Source: Pseudomonas pudica (GTDB taxonomy: Bacteria; Pseudomonadota; Gammaproteobacteria; Pseudomonadales; Pseudomonadaceae). From it: DNA of 64,000 nucleotides. The stretch spans positions 1-64,000 of the forward strand of contig NZ_JADLJS010000011.1 of NCBI RefSeq assembly GCF_015680405.1. Reading direction: 5' to 3'. A model generated the notes under the pieces. The model saw only the letters and a program-made list of their open reading frames with translations. It searched no databases and was not told the origin of the DNA. Position 1 is the stretch's first letter. Each line of letters begins with the position of its first letter. This document shows positions 1-8,321 of the stretch, piece after piece. A program made the translations under genes and the position numbers.

Positions 1-82
1 CGCTCCCACAGGGATATCATTGCCCTCAGGTCCAGTGATATCCCTGTGGGAGCGGGCGTGCCCGCGAAGAGGCCGGTACAGG
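1..82. repeat. REP pair (left unit cut by window edge)
   Basis: Remainder of a left unit, a short spacer, then a full right unit with the stem GGGCGTGCCC followed by the tail GCGAAGAGGCC. This matches the REP doublets found in many gaps of the window. Confidence 0.75.
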
Positions 83-94
83 CAACAAATACCT

Positions 95-1285
95 TCAGGC
101 CCTGCGCGGGTTGAGGATCATCAAGGCCAGCACCCCCGCCACAATCCCCCAGAACGCCGAACCAATCGAGAACAAGGTCAGCCCCGAAGCGGTCACCATG
201 AAGGTAATCACCGCCGCCTCCCGCTCCCGTGCTTCGCTCATGGCCACGGTCAGCCCGTTCATGATCGAGCCGAACAGTGCCAGTGCTGCAATCGATAGCA
301 CCAGCTCTTTCGGCAGCGCCGCAAACAGCGCCGCCAAGGTCGCGCCGAACACCCCGGCAATGCCATAGAAAATCCCGCACCACACCGCCGCGGTATAACG
401 CTTGGCCGGGTCTTCATGGGCATGCGGCCCGGTGCAGATCGCCGCGCTGATCGCCGCCAGGTTGACCCCGTGCGAGCCAAACGGTGCCAGCAGCAGCGAG
501 GCAAAGCCGGTGGCCGAGATCAGCGGCGAGGCCGGCACCTGGTAGCCGTCCGCGCGCAGCACGGCCACACCCGGCATGTTCTGCGAAGTCATCGCCACCA
601 CGAACAGCGGGATGCCGATGCTGATGGTCGCCGCCAGCGAGAAGCTTGGCGTGGTCCACACCGGCGTGGCTGCTTCCAGGCGGAAGCCGCTGAAGTCCAG
701 CAGGCCCAGGGCGCCGGACAGCGCGGTGCCCACCAGCAATGCGGCCAGAACGCAGTAGCGCGGCGACAGGCGCTTGACCAGCAGGTAGCTGAAGAACATG
801 CCAAGTACCAGCAAGGTGCGGTGCTGGGCGGCAACGAAGATTTCGCTGCCGATCTTGAACAGAATGCCCGCCAGCAGCGCCGAGGCCAGCGAGGCCGGGA
901 TGCGCTTGACCAGGCGCTCGAAGCTGCCGGTCAGGCCACAGATCAGCACCAGCACCGCACAGGTGATGTAGGCGCCGATCGCCTCGCCATAGCTGACCCC
1001 GCCCAGGCTGGTGATCAGCAAGGCGGCGCCGGGGGTGGACCAGGCCACGGTGATCGGTGTGCGGTAACGCAGCGACAGGCCGATGCTGCACACCGCCATG
1101 CCGATCGACAACGCCCAGATCCATGACGAAATCTGCGCGCTGGTCAGCCCGGCAGCCTGGCCGGCCTGGAACATCAGCACCAGCGAGCTGGTATAGCCGG
1201 TGAGCATGGCGATGAAGCCGGCGACCACCGCCGACGGGGAGCTGTCTGCCAGGGGCCGCAGGCGTGCGGAAGTGGCATCGTTCAT
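95..1285 (-). CDS. benE: BenE-family benzoate/H+ symporter
   Basis: Inner-membrane protein of 396 residues. It is hydrophobic throughout, with about 11-12 predicted helices and the glycine/proline-rich stretches typical of the BenE family, which import benzoate with protons. The ATG at 1285 is chosen because AAGGA lies 8 bases upstream; an in-frame TTG two codons earlier is less likely. The gene diverges from the GST gene at 1431. No benABCD catabolic genes are in the window, so this may be a stand-alone paralogue and its substrate could differ from benzoate. The family is clear; the substrate is inferred from the family. Confidence 0.88.
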   Translation of the reverse strand: MNDATSARLRPLADSSPSAVVAGFIAMLTGYTSSLVLMFQAGQAAGLTSAQISSWIWALSIGMAVCSIGLSLRYRTPITVAWSTPGAALLITSLGGVSYGEAIGAYITCAVLVLICGLTGSFERLVKRIPASLASALLAGILFKIGSEIFVAAQHRTLLVLGMFFSYLLVKRLSPRYCVLAALLVGTALSGALGLLDFSGFRLEAATPVWTTPSFSLAATISIGIPLFVVAMTSQNMPGVAVLRADGYQVPASPLISATGFASLLLAPFGSHGVNLAAISAAICTGPHAHEDPAKRYTAAVWCGIFYGIAGVFGATLAALFAALPKELVLSIAALALFGSIMNGLTVAMSEAREREAAVITFMVTASGLTLFSIGSAFWGIVAGVLALMILNPRRA

Positions 1286-1430
1286 GAACAAAATCCTTGT
1301 AAAGGTGTAAGCAGTTTTTTCAGACTACAGCGAGCAAGGTTGATTCTTGCCATACAGCGGCCATTGCTTTTAGCCGTACAGTCGCCAACTATTGGGCGCA
1401 AATGCAGAACTGCTTGGGAGTGAAGGGGCG

Positions 1431-2033
1431 ATGTACAAGGTCTATGGCGACTACCAGTCGGGCAACTGTTACAAGATCAAGCTGATGTTGAGCCTGCTCG
1501 GCCGGCCATACGAATGGCACCCGGTGGACATCCTAAAGGGCGAGACCGAAACACCGGAGTTTCTGGCGATGAACCCCAACGGCAAGGTGCCGGTGCTGGA
1601 GCTTGAGGACGGCAGCTACCTGTGGGAATCCAATGCCATTCTCAACTACCTGGCCGATGGCAGCGAGTTCCTGCCCACCGAGCCACGCCTGCGCACCCAG
1701 GTGTTGCAGTGGCAGTTCTTCGAGCAGTACAGCCATGAGCCGTATATTGCCGTGGCGCGTTTCATCCAGTTCTACCTGGGGTTGCCGGACGAGCGCCTGG
1801 AGGAGTACCGCAAGCTTCACAAGGGCGGTTACAAGGCACTGAGGGTGATGGAGCGGCAGCTGCAGATGACGCCGTACCTGGTCGGCGAGCAGTATTCGAT
1901 TGCCGATGTGGCGTTGTATGCATACACCCATGTGGCGCATCAGGGCGGGTTCGACCTGGCCGATTACCCGGCAGTGAGGGCCTGGCTGGAGCGGGTCAGC
2001 AGCCACCCGCGGCATGTGCCGATGGTGGGCTAG
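1431..2033 (+). CDS. Glutathione S-transferase family protein
   Basis: Cytosolic protein of 200 residues with the two-domain GST layout. The N-terminal thioredoxin fold (residues 1-80) carries NPNGKVPVLE, with the cis-proline, and then ESNAI, which contacts the glutathione gamma-glutamyl group. The C-terminal helical domain (about 88-200) carries the conserved SIADVALYAY helix. The ATG at 1431 has GAAGGGG upstream; an in-frame ATG at 1392 lacks a ribosome site. It probably conjugates or reduces an electrophile with glutathione, but the substrate cannot be read from sequence. Confidence 0.88.
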   Translation: MYKVYGDYQSGNCYKIKLMLSLLGRPYEWHPVDILKGETETPEFLAMNPNGKVPVLELEDGSYLWESNAILNYLADGSEFLPTEPRLRTQVLQWQFFEQYSHEPYIAVARFIQFYLGLPDERLEEYRKLHKGGYKALRVMERQLQMTPYLVGEQYSIADVALYAYTHVAHQGGFDLADYPAVRAWLERVSSHPRHVPMVG

Positions 2034-2045
2034 TTTCTAGCCTGT

Positions 2046-2150
2046 GCCGGCCTCTTCGCGGGCATGCCCGCTCCCACAGGTATTCCACAATATTCAGCCC
2101 TGTGGTGAACCTGTGGGAGCGGGCGTGCCCGCGAAAGGGCCAGTACAGGC
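2046..2150. repeat. REP pair, GGGC..GCCC class
   Basis: Two inverted units with stems GGGCATGCCC and GGGCGTGCCC, outer arms GGCC/CTTCGC, about 35 bp apart. It lies between the GST and glutaredoxin-like genes, which converge. Confidence 0.85.
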
Positions 2151-2162
2151 CGCTGCAAACTG

Positions 2163-2534
2163 TCAGGCCGAAGCGAACCGCTCATCCAGGTAGGCAATGA
2201 TCGCCTTGGACTCATACATCCAGGTCACCTTGCCCGCTTCTTCAATACGCAGGCACGGCACTTTCACCCGGCCGCCACCTTCCTGCAGGGCCTGGCGGTG
2301 CACCGGGTCGTTCTTGGCATCGCGCAGCGCCACCGGCACGTTCAAACGGTGCAGGGTGCGGCGTGTCTTGACGCAGAACGGGCAGGCGTGGAACTGGTAC
2401 AGCGCCAGGCCCTGGGCCGCTTGCTCGACGCGGGCCTGGGCGGCGGCGTCGCGCTTGCGCTTGGCCGGGCGGCTGATCCAGTCGCCGAACACGATGAGCT
2501 GGCCGAGGCCAACCCGCAGGGCTTTGACGATCAT
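2163..2534 (-). CDS. Glutaredoxin/GST-N domain protein
   Basis: Protein of 123 residues. A basic N-terminal part (about 1-38, which could be a weak membrane-associating helix) precedes a thioredoxin-like domain with the redox motif CPFC, preceded by YQFHA. VPCL then supplies the cis-proline and ESKAI a glutathione contact, before the C-terminal helix AIIAYLDERF. This fits a monothiol/dithiol glutaredoxin or isolated GST N-domain acting in cytosolic thiol exchange. The ATG at 2534 has AGGAG six bases upstream; a TTG two codons earlier is rejected. It sits just downstream of folE on the same strand, with a terminator between them. Confidence 0.8.
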   Translation of the reverse strand: MIVKALRVGLGQLIVFGDWISRPAKRKRDAAAQARVEQAAQGLALYQFHACPFCVKTRRTLHRLNVPVALRDAKNDPVHRQALQEGGGRVKVPCLRIEEAGKVTWMYESKAIIAYLDERFASA

Positions 2535-2551
2535 GGGCAACTCCTGAAATG

Positions 2552-2576
2552 AAAAAGCCGACCCGGCAGGGTCGGC
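2552..2576 (-). terminator. Rho-independent terminator of folE
   Basis: Read on the minus strand: stem AGCCGACCC, loop TGCC, stem GGGTCGGCT, then TTTTT. It lies 18 bases past the folE stop and overlaps the ribosome-site region of the next gene. Confidence 0.85.
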
Positions 2577-2593
2577 TCGGGGTCAGCAGCCAA

Positions 2594-3139
2594 TCACTTG
2601 ATCAGGCTGAGGAACTCGCTGCGGGTAGCGGCGTTTTCGCGGAACTCACCCAGCATCACCGAGGTGATCATGGTCGAGTTCTGCTTCTCGACACCCCGCA
2701 TCATCATGCACATGTGCTTGGCTTCGATGACCACGGCAACGCCGGCGGCACCGGTTACCTTCTGCACGGCCTCGGCAACCTGGCGGCTGAGGTTTTCCTG
2801 GATCTGCAGGCGGCGAGCGTACATGTCGACGATGCGCGCCACCTTCGACAGGCCAAGTACCTTGCCCTTGGGCAGGTAGGCCACGTGCGCCTTGCCGATG
2901 AACGGCAGCATGTGGTGTTCGCACATCGAATACAGCTCGATGTCCCGGACCAGCACCATTTCGCTGTTGTCAGAGCTGAACAGCGCGTTGTTGGTGACTT
3001 CTTCCAGTGTTTGCTCATAACCGCGGCAAAGGTACTTCATCGCCTTTGCAGCCCGCTTGGGCGTGTCGAGCAGGCCCTCACGGGAGACGTCCTCGCCAAT
3101 CTGGCTGAGGATCTCGGTGTAGTTCTGTTCCAGGGACAT
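2594..3139 (-). CDS. folE: GTP cyclohydrolase I
   Basis: Enzyme of 181 residues converting GTP to 7,8-dihydroneopterin triphosphate, the first step of tetrahydrofolate (and, in some pseudomonads, tetrahydrobiopterin) synthesis. The zinc and catalytic motifs are present: CEHHMLPF near the middle and the later MCMMMRGV with the second zinc cysteine, plus the QIQENL/RQVAEA helices of the T-fold. The length matches the bacterial type I enzyme. ATG 3139 is used; the upstream in-frame extension lacks a family match. Pseudomonads often carry two folE copies, so redundancy elsewhere is possible. Confidence 0.95.
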   Translation of the reverse strand: MSLEQNYTEILSQIGEDVSREGLLDTPKRAAKAMKYLCRGYEQTLEEVTNNALFSSDNSEMVLVRDIELYSMCEHHMLPFIGKAHVAYLPKGKVLGLSKVARIVDMYARRLQIQENLSRQVAEAVQKVTGAAGVAVVIEAKHMCMMMRGVEKQNSTMITSVMLGEFRENAATRSEFLSLIK

Positions 3140-3209
3140 GGATCTACCTGTGGGAAAAAATCGCAAAAACGAAGGGTACGGCGGCGAGGGCGGCGCTGCA
3201 AGCGCGGCG

Positions 3210-3770
3210 TTACTCGTCGCGGCCTTCGAGCATGGTTCGCTTGAGCATCACATACACCGCGCCGGTGCCGCCGTGGCGGGCGTTGCACGAGGCAAAAGCG
3301 AGCACCTGCGGGTGCTGGCGCAGCCAGGTGTTGACGTGGCTCTTGATCATCGGGCGCTTGCCGTCCAGGCGCGCGGCCTTGCCGTGGGTAACCCGCACGC
3401 AGCGCACTTCCAGCTTGGTGGCTTCGGCGATGAAGTCCCACAGGGTTTCGCGGGCCTTTTCCACGGTAATGCCATGCAGGTCGAGGCTGCCCTCGAACGG
3501 AATCTGCCCCAGCTTCAGCTTGCGCAGCTGGCCTTCCTGCACGCCATCGCGGCGCCACAGCAGCTCGTCTTCGGCGCCAACGTCGATGACGAACTGGTCG
3601 GACATGCCGTCGATCACCAATGCCTTGTCACTGCGCACGGTCGCCGCCTGGCGCAGGCCGGCCAGCTTCTGGCGGTCGGCCTTTGGCTTGCCGACTTCGG
3701 CGCGGTCGTGCGTGATCGGTTTGACACCGCGCACTTCGGCCTTGAACAGGGAAAAATCGTCGTCTTGCAT
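3210..3770 (-). CDS. Smr-domain endonuclease (SmrA/SmrB-like)
   Basis: Protein of 186 residues. The C-terminal Smr domain (about 94-180) carries LDLHG at 96-100, THGK at 128-131 and the closing [10 protein letters not shown]. The roughly 90-residue N-terminal extension is charged. In enterobacteria the closely similar SmrB cuts mRNA at collided ribosomes, while SmrA is less understood. Family and size fit this group, but which paralogue this is cannot be decided here. The start has GGAGG four bases upstream. An upstream open frame running into the REP repeat is not coding. Confidence 0.85.
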   Translation of the reverse strand: MQDDDFSLFKAEVRGVKPITHDRAEVGKPKADRQKLAGLRQAATVRSDKALVIDGMSDQFVIDVGAEDELLWRRDGVQEGQLRKLKLGQIPFEGSLDLHGITVEKARETLWDFIAEATKLEVRCVRVTHGKAARLDGKRPMIKSHVNTWLRQHPQVLAFASCNARHGGTGAVYVMLKRTMLEGRDE

Positions 3771-3828
3771 GATGCCTCCACGTGGGCGGCGTAGTTTACG
3801 CGACTGTGGGGCCTTGTGCAGCCTGTGC

Positions 3829-3931
3829 GGGCCTCTTCGCGGGCACGCCCGCTCCCACAGGGATATCACAGCGGCTGAAGGGAGCGGGGTACCTGTGGGA
3901 GCGGGCGTGCCCGCGAAGAGGCCGATACAGG
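3829..3931. repeat. REP pair, GGGC..GCCC class
   Basis: Two inverted units, stems GGGCACGCCC and GGGCGTGCCC, between the Smr gene and the small membrane-protein gene. Confidence 0.85.
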
Positions 3932-3944
3932 TAATACAACCCCA

Positions 3945-4265
3945 TCAGTCATGCTTCTTCATCAGGTGCGGCGACAGGTTCAGCTCGCGCCCGCGGCGCA
4001 GGCGAATGCGGCTGCGCCGCCAGAAGCGCACACCCAGCCACAGCAGCAGCAAACCGGCCACGGTGAGGATGCCGGCCAGCGGTTTGTTGGCGTTGAGTTC
4101 CGCCAGCGCAGGGTAGTTGCCCAGCAGGCCGGCGACACCGGCCATCGCCAGCAGCACGCCAAGGGTCGCCAGCATGGCCGCCAGGCCGGCCGCCAGGCGG
4201 GCGCCCCAGTTACGCGGTTCGCGCGGGCGCAGGCGCTTGGCGTCGAAACTGCCTTTGAGCTTCAT
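3945..4265 (-). CDS. Small two-helix inner-membrane protein, unknown role
   Basis: Protein of 106 residues that I do not recognise. It has a basic N-terminus (MKLKGSFDAKRLRPREPR), a long hydrophobic helix at about 22-48, a second at about 62-82 starting at LAGILTVAGLLLLWLG, and a very basic tail rich in arginine. By the positive-inside rule both termini face the cytoplasm. GAGGAG lies six bases before the ATG. It ends next to a REP pair and precedes the Smr gene on the same strand. Confidence 0.65.
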   Translation of the reverse strand: MKLKGSFDAKRLRPREPRNWGARLAAGLAAMLATLGVLLAMAGVAGLLGNYPALAELNANKPLAGILTVAGLLLLWLGVRFWRRSRIRLRRGRELNLSPHLMKKHD

Positions 4266-4351
4266 TCCGCTCTCCTCTGTGGATATCCGGAATTCGACCT
4301 GGAGCCGCCCATCGGGTTCCGCCCGGCTGCCGGGCGGTTGTACCCAGCCGA

Positions 4352-4942
4352 TCAGATCAGGCTGGCGGTAGGGGCCACGCAAGCGAAGTTGTCGGCCATC
4401 ACGGCCATTTCGCACTGGTGGATCTGCGCGGCCGGGATCACCCCATCCTTGAATGCCAGGTCGCGTGTCGCCGAAGCGTCTTCCACCAGGGTGCAGCGGT
4501 AACCATAGTCCTTGGCGCGGCGTACCGTGGTGCTGACGCTGGAGTGGCTCATGAAGCCGCAGACGATCAGGTCCAGGTGGCCCAGCGCCTGCAGGGTCTC
4601 ATGCAGCTGAGTGTTCTTGAATGCATTGGGCATGCGTTTTTCGATGACGATTTCGCCTTCCAGCGGCTCCAGCCCCGGAATGAACTGGCCGGCCGGCCCT
4701 TGTGGGTCGAAGCGGCCACCGACAGTGCCCAGGTGGCGAACGTGGATGATCGGACGGCCGCTCTTGCGCGCGGCGTCGAGCAACCTGGCGATGTTGGCCA
4801 CGGCCTCGTCCATGCCCGACAGCGCCAGGGGCCCGCTGAGGTACTCCTTTTGCGCATCGATGATGATCAGGCTGGCGTGGCTCAGCTTGGCCGGCGGATA
4901 GTCGCGGCCAGTGAGGCGAAACATCGTGGTTGGAACGGACAT
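4352..4942 (-). CDS. Isochorismatase-family hydrolase with Ser at the Cys site
   Basis: Cytosolic hydrolase of 196 residues with the alpha/beta fold of isochorismatases and nicotinamidases. Asp29 in LIIIDAQKEY and Lys102 in EKRMPNAF match the catalytic Asp and Lys. The third position, normally Cys in nicotinamidase-like members, is Ser135 in MSHSSVSTT. Loss of that Cys is seen in true isochorismatases such as PhzD, but no siderophore or phenazine genes are nearby, so the substrate is open. ATG 4942 has AAGGAG six bases upstream. It diverges from prmB across 180 bp. Confidence 0.85.
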   Translation of the reverse strand: MSVPTTMFRLTGRDYPPAKLSHASLIIIDAQKEYLSGPLALSGMDEAVANIARLLDAARKSGRPIIHVRHLGTVGGRFDPQGPAGQFIPGLEPLEGEIVIEKRMPNAFKNTQLHETLQALGHLDLIVCGFMSHSSVSTTVRRAKDYGYRCTLVEDASATRDLAFKDGVIPAAQIHQCEMAVMADNFACVAPTASLI

Positions 4943-5122
4943 CAAGGGCTCCTTGGATAGGGCTTTTGTATACCTATTGTCCCCTGCCTTGGCGCCAATG
5001 GGAATGGTTGACAACGCAAGCGGCATGGTTACTGGCTTGTGGCTAGCCATTGGGCAAGGCAAAGGAACAAATGTGCGGGTTGGGCTGTTAGACTTTTGTC
5101 CGGTCTGAATTAGGAGTACCCC

Positions 5123-6031
5123 GTGATCACATCCCGCCTGCGCACGCTGCGCGACTATATCCGCTGGGCGGTCAGCCGCTTCCATGAGCACGATCTGTTC
5201 TTCGGCCACGGCGCCGACAACGCCTGGGACGAGGCCCGCCTGCTGGTGCTGGGGGCGGTGCACCTGCCGTGGGAGGTGGCCGACAGTTACCTGGACTGCA
5301 TGCTCGAGGACGACGAGCGGGTACGCCTGCAGCACCTGCTCAAGCGCCGTATCGAAGAACGCGTGCCGGCTGCCTACCTGCTGGGCGAGGCCTGGTTCTG
5401 CGGCATGTCGTTCATCGTCGACGAGCGCGTGCTGGTGCCGCGTTCGCCGATTGGCGAGCTGATCGAGAAACGCTTCGAGCCGTGGCTGGCGAGCGAGCCG
5501 GCGCGCATTCTCGACCTGTGCACCGGTTCTGGCTGCATCGGCATCGTTGCCGCCGACGTGTTCCCCGAGGCCGAGGTAGTGCTGGCCGACCTGTCGTTCG
5601 AAGCGCTCGAAGTGGCCAACCAGAATATCGAACGCCACGGCCTGGATGGGCGCGTGTACACCGTGCAGGGCGACGGTTTTGGCGGTTTGCCGGGGCAGCG
5701 TTTCGACCTGATCCTGTCCAACCCGCCGTATGTCGATGCCGAAGACTTCGACGACATGCCGGCCGAGTATCACCACGAGCCCGAGTTGGGCCTGGCCTGC
5801 GGCAACGATGGCCTCGACCTGGTGCGGCGCATGCTGGCCGAAGCGGCGGACCACCTGACCGACAAGGGCTTGCTGATTGTCGAAGTGGGCAACAGCCAGG
5901 TGCATGTCGAGGCGCTGTACCCCGAAGTGGACTTTGCCTGGCTGGAATTCGAGCGCGGCGGGCATGGGGTGTTCATGCTGACCGCCGAGCAGTGCCGCCA
6001 GCATCAGGAGCTGTTCAAGGCCCGGGTCTGA
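5123..6031 (+). CDS. prmB: Ribosomal protein uL3 glutamine methyltransferase
   Basis: SAM-dependent enzyme of 302 residues that N5-methylates a glutamine of ribosomal protein uL3. The helical N-terminal domain (1-90) is followed by a Rossmann methyltransferase domain with [10 protein letters not shown] at 131-140 and the glutamine-methylating signature NPPY at 200-203. It starts with GTG at 5123 behind TAGGAG. prmB sits two genes upstream of aroC here, a neighbourhood common in gammaproteobacteria. PrmC is the main alternative, but the HemK paralogue has a shorter N-domain and usually sits next to prfA. Confidence 0.92.
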   Translation: MITSRLRTLRDYIRWAVSRFHEHDLFFGHGADNAWDEARLLVLGAVHLPWEVADSYLDCMLEDDERVRLQHLLKRRIEERVPAAYLLGEAWFCGMSFIVDERVLVPRSPIGELIEKRFEPWLASEPARILDLCTGSGCIGIVAADVFPEAEVVLADLSFEALEVANQNIERHGLDGRVYTVQGDGFGGLPGQRFDLILSNPPYVDAEDFDDMPAEYHHEPELGLACGNDGLDLVRRMLAEAADHLTDKGLLIVEVGNSQVHVEALYPEVDFAWLEFERGGHGVFMLTAEQCRQHQELFKARV

Positions 6032-6036
6032 TTCCA

Positions 6037-6130
6037 GGGCCTCTTCGCGGGCTTGCCCGCTCCCACAGGAATTGCGCAAAGCCTGAGGACAGCGCTGTAC
6101 CTGTGGGAGCGGGCAAGCCCGCGAAGCAGG
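6037..6130. repeat. REP pair, GGGC..GCCC class
   Basis: Two inverted units, stems GGGCTTGCCC and GGGCAAGCCC, between the converging prmB and membrane-anchored protein genes. Confidence 0.85.
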
Positions 6131-6140
6131 CGACGCGGTC

Positions 6141-6923
6141 TCAGCGCGTGGCGATCCAGATCAGCAACCCCGCCTGGAACACCGCAAACGCCACCAGGCA
6201 GGTAATGGTAAAGCGCAACCCGCTGTCTTCACGCTGGTACTTGGCAACCCGTTCATCTCGCTCACGCAGTTGCCCTTCCTTCTCCTGCAACTGCTGGTCA
6301 GCCTGCTGCAGCAGGCCGGCAGCATCCAGTATCCCCACTCGCTGCAAGCGCTCGCTGTTCCACGCGCCCTTGAGCTGGCCCACGGTCATTTCCACGGTAC
6401 GGCCTTTCAGGTGCTGGCTGTCCTCGTACTCCACCTCGATACCCACCCCGCGCAGGCAGTGGTCACGACGCAGGCGTGAGTCTTCGTTCAGCGCATCCTT
6501 GCTCGGCAGCGCCATGCCCTCGATCCGGTAGTGCGACCACTTGCGCTGCAGCCATTGCGCGGCCTGAGCCAGCAGGAAGCGGCCGATGCCACGGTTCAGC
6601 GGCTCCAGTTGCAGGCCATGTTCATTGCCGATGCGCACCAGGCGCTCGGTGTGGTCGACGCGAATGTCCAGGCGGTTCTGTTCCTTGTGCACTTTCTGCC
6701 CAGGCAGCTGGATTTCCATGCGCAACAGGCTGTGGGCCTTGTCGTGGCGTTCGGCATAGCCGAACTGCACAAAGCGCAGTGGCCGTGCGCCGGTGTTGCG
6801 GTCGGTAGGCAGGGCGGCCAGGCGCAACAGCTGGAAATGTTCGGCGGCCAGGTCGGCCCAGGGCAGGGCGGTGCTTTCCTCGGGCTCTTCGGCCGGCTCT
6901 ACGGCGGTAGGGGCGGTTGTCAT
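6141..6923 (-). CDS. Tail-anchored protein with a possible GNAT-like domain
   Basis: Protein of 260 residues, not a named family to me. Residues 1-20 are acidic and Ala/Pro-rich. Residues 65-165 look like a beta-rich fold containing RGIGRFLLAQ (111-120), which resembles the acetyl-CoA-binding loop of GNAT acetyltransferases, followed by RRDHCLRGVGIEVEY, like the GNAT C-terminal strand. A coiled coil (about 205-232) rich in Gln and Glu leads to one C-terminal transmembrane helix (237-257) with only a three-residue tail. This predicts a cytosolic domain tethered to the inner membrane. The GNAT assignment is inference. Confidence 0.6.
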   Translation of the reverse strand: MTTAPTAVEPAEEPEESTALPWADLAAEHFQLLRLAALPTDRNTGARPLRFVQFGYAERHDKAHSLLRMEIQLPGQKVHKEQNRLDIRVDHTERLVRIGNEHGLQLEPLNRGIGRFLLAQAAQWLQRKWSHYRIEGMALPSKDALNEDSRLRRDHCLRGVGIEVEYEDSQHLKGRTVEMTVGQLKGAWNSERLQRVGILDAAGLLQQADQQLQEKEGQLRERDERVAKYQREDSGLRFTITCLVAFAVFQAGLLIWIATR

Positions 6924-6969
6924 CAGGGCTTGTCCTTGGGTACGGGCATGCGGCAGGGGCTGCTGCGCA

Positions 6970-7060
6970 GCCCATCGCCGGCAAGCCAGCTCCCACAGGG
7001 ACCGCAGGGCATTCAGGCCTGTTGTGTTCCTGTGGGAGCTGGCTTGCCGGCGATGGGGCG
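6970..7060. repeat. REP pair, GGCAAGCC/GGCTTGCC class
   Basis: Two inverted units built on CCGGCAAGCCAGCTCCCACA and its complement. Confidence 0.85.
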
Positions 7061-7123
7061 CGCCAGCGGCCCCAAAGTTCCGCTAATACTGAAATATCGG
7101 CCGTACCGGCAAAGACCTGAGGG

Positions 7124-8086
7124 TCAGGCAGATGGCAAATGCTGGATAAACGTCACAATCTGCTCGCCCAGCTCCCTTGCCAGCGGCAGTTCAGGGTTGA
7201 GGTAGCTGTCGCGCTGCTGGCTCATCGCCTTGGGGCTGATGCGCAGCATGTGGTTCATGCCATCGATCAGCACCAGTCGGGCATCCGGCTTGGCCGCCTT
7301 CAGCCGTTCGGCGTCGACCACCCCCACCTGCACATCGTTGCGCCCCTGCACGATCAGCGCGGGCATTGGCAGGCGGGCAAAGGCCGCCGCCGGGTTCTGC
7401 TGGAACAGCGAAATCAGATAGGGCTGCACACTGGGGCGGAACACCTGGCGCAGCGGCGCCGGCACCTCCAGGCTGGTCTGCCCGGCCTGCAGGCGGTCGA
7501 GCAGGGCGCTGCCACCGGCCAGTTGTGCCGGCGGCAGGCGCTGGGCCAGCTGTTCGCGCAGCACCTCGGCCAGCGGCCGGCCGCTGCCGGCCAGGGTAAT
7601 CACCGCGCTGGCACCGGCCTGCTCGGCGGCCAGGCTGGCGATCAGCGCGCCTTCGCTGTGCCCGATCAGGATCAACGGGCCGAAGCGCGGGTCTGCCTTG
7701 AGCTTGTGGCTCCAGGCGACCACATCGGCCACGTAGCGCTCCACGCTCAGGTCACGCTCGTCGGGCGTGGCCGGCTGGCTGGCGGCCACCCCGCGCTTGT
7801 CGTAGCGCACGCTGGCGATGTGCTCGTTGGCCAGCAACAGGGCCAGGCGCTTGAGGTTGTCGACCCGGCCTGACGCCGGGTTGTTGCCGTCACGGTCAGT
7901 GGGCCCGGAGCCGGCGATGATCAGCACCACCGGTGGTGGGGTGGCCTGTTGCGGCAGCAGCAGGCTGCCGTGCAGCACGCCCTGGCCGGTGTCGAGGTCG
8001 ATCGGGCGTTGCAGCACGGTGGGGGCGGCGGCCTGGGCCAGGCCGGTGCACAGCAGGAAGAACAGGGCGACGAGGCGCGACATCAT
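7124..8086 (-). CDS. Secreted/periplasmic alpha/beta hydrolase
   Basis: Protein of 320 residues with a classic signal peptide (positive start, hydrophobic run, cut near AQA-AAP). Then comes an alpha/beta-hydrolase fold: oxyanion-hole segment IIAGSGPTDRDG, nucleophile elbow GHSEGA, acid near GRNDVQVG and catalytic His in GMNHML. The GSGPTDRDGN segment is typical of a DUF-type esterase/peptidase-like group found in many proteobacteria. The substrate is unknown. Two adjacent ATG codons could start it; no strong ribosome site is visible. It diverges from aroC. Confidence 0.82.
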   Translation of the reverse strand: MMSRLVALFFLLCTGLAQAAAPTVLQRPIDLDTGQGVLHGSLLLPQQATPPPVVLIIAGSGPTDRDGNNPASGRVDNLKRLALLLANEHIASVRYDKRGVAASQPATPDERDLSVERYVADVVAWSHKLKADPRFGPLILIGHSEGALIASLAAEQAGASAVITLAGSGRPLAEVLREQLAQRLPPAQLAGGSALLDRLQAGQTSLEVPAPLRQVFRPSVQPYLISLFQQNPAAAFARLPMPALIVQGRNDVQVGVVDAERLKAAKPDARLVLIDGMNHMLRISPKAMSQQRDSYLNPELPLARELGEQIVTFIQHLPSA

Positions 8087-8160
8087 GCGGTACTACATGG
8101 GGAGATGAGGGTTTGACCCAGTGTTTGCGGGAAGGTTCTCGGGCCTTGCCTGGCAGGTTC

Positions 8161-8260
8161 GGCCTCTTCGCGGGCTCGCCCGCTCCCACAGGTTTACCAC
8201 AGACCTGCGTCGTGGGGGTACCTGTGGGAGCGGACGAGCCCGCGAAGAGGCCAGCACAGG
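8161..8260. repeat. REP pair, GGGC..GCCC class
   Basis: Two inverted units, stems GGGCTCGCCC and GGACGAGCCC, between the hydrolase start and the aroC start. It lies upstream of both genes, an unusual position for a REP pair. Confidence 0.85.
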
Positions 8261-8321
8261 CGATCAATCCATCTGTATACTGCCGCTTTCGTTCACTTCA
8301 GGCAGATCTCGCGGAGCGTCC

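Noticed and set aside
4352..6079. 575-codon minus-strand frame joining the isochorismatase-like gene with the region opposite prmB
   Set aside because: The real gene starts at 4942 with a good ribosome site; beyond it the frame only mirrors prmB.
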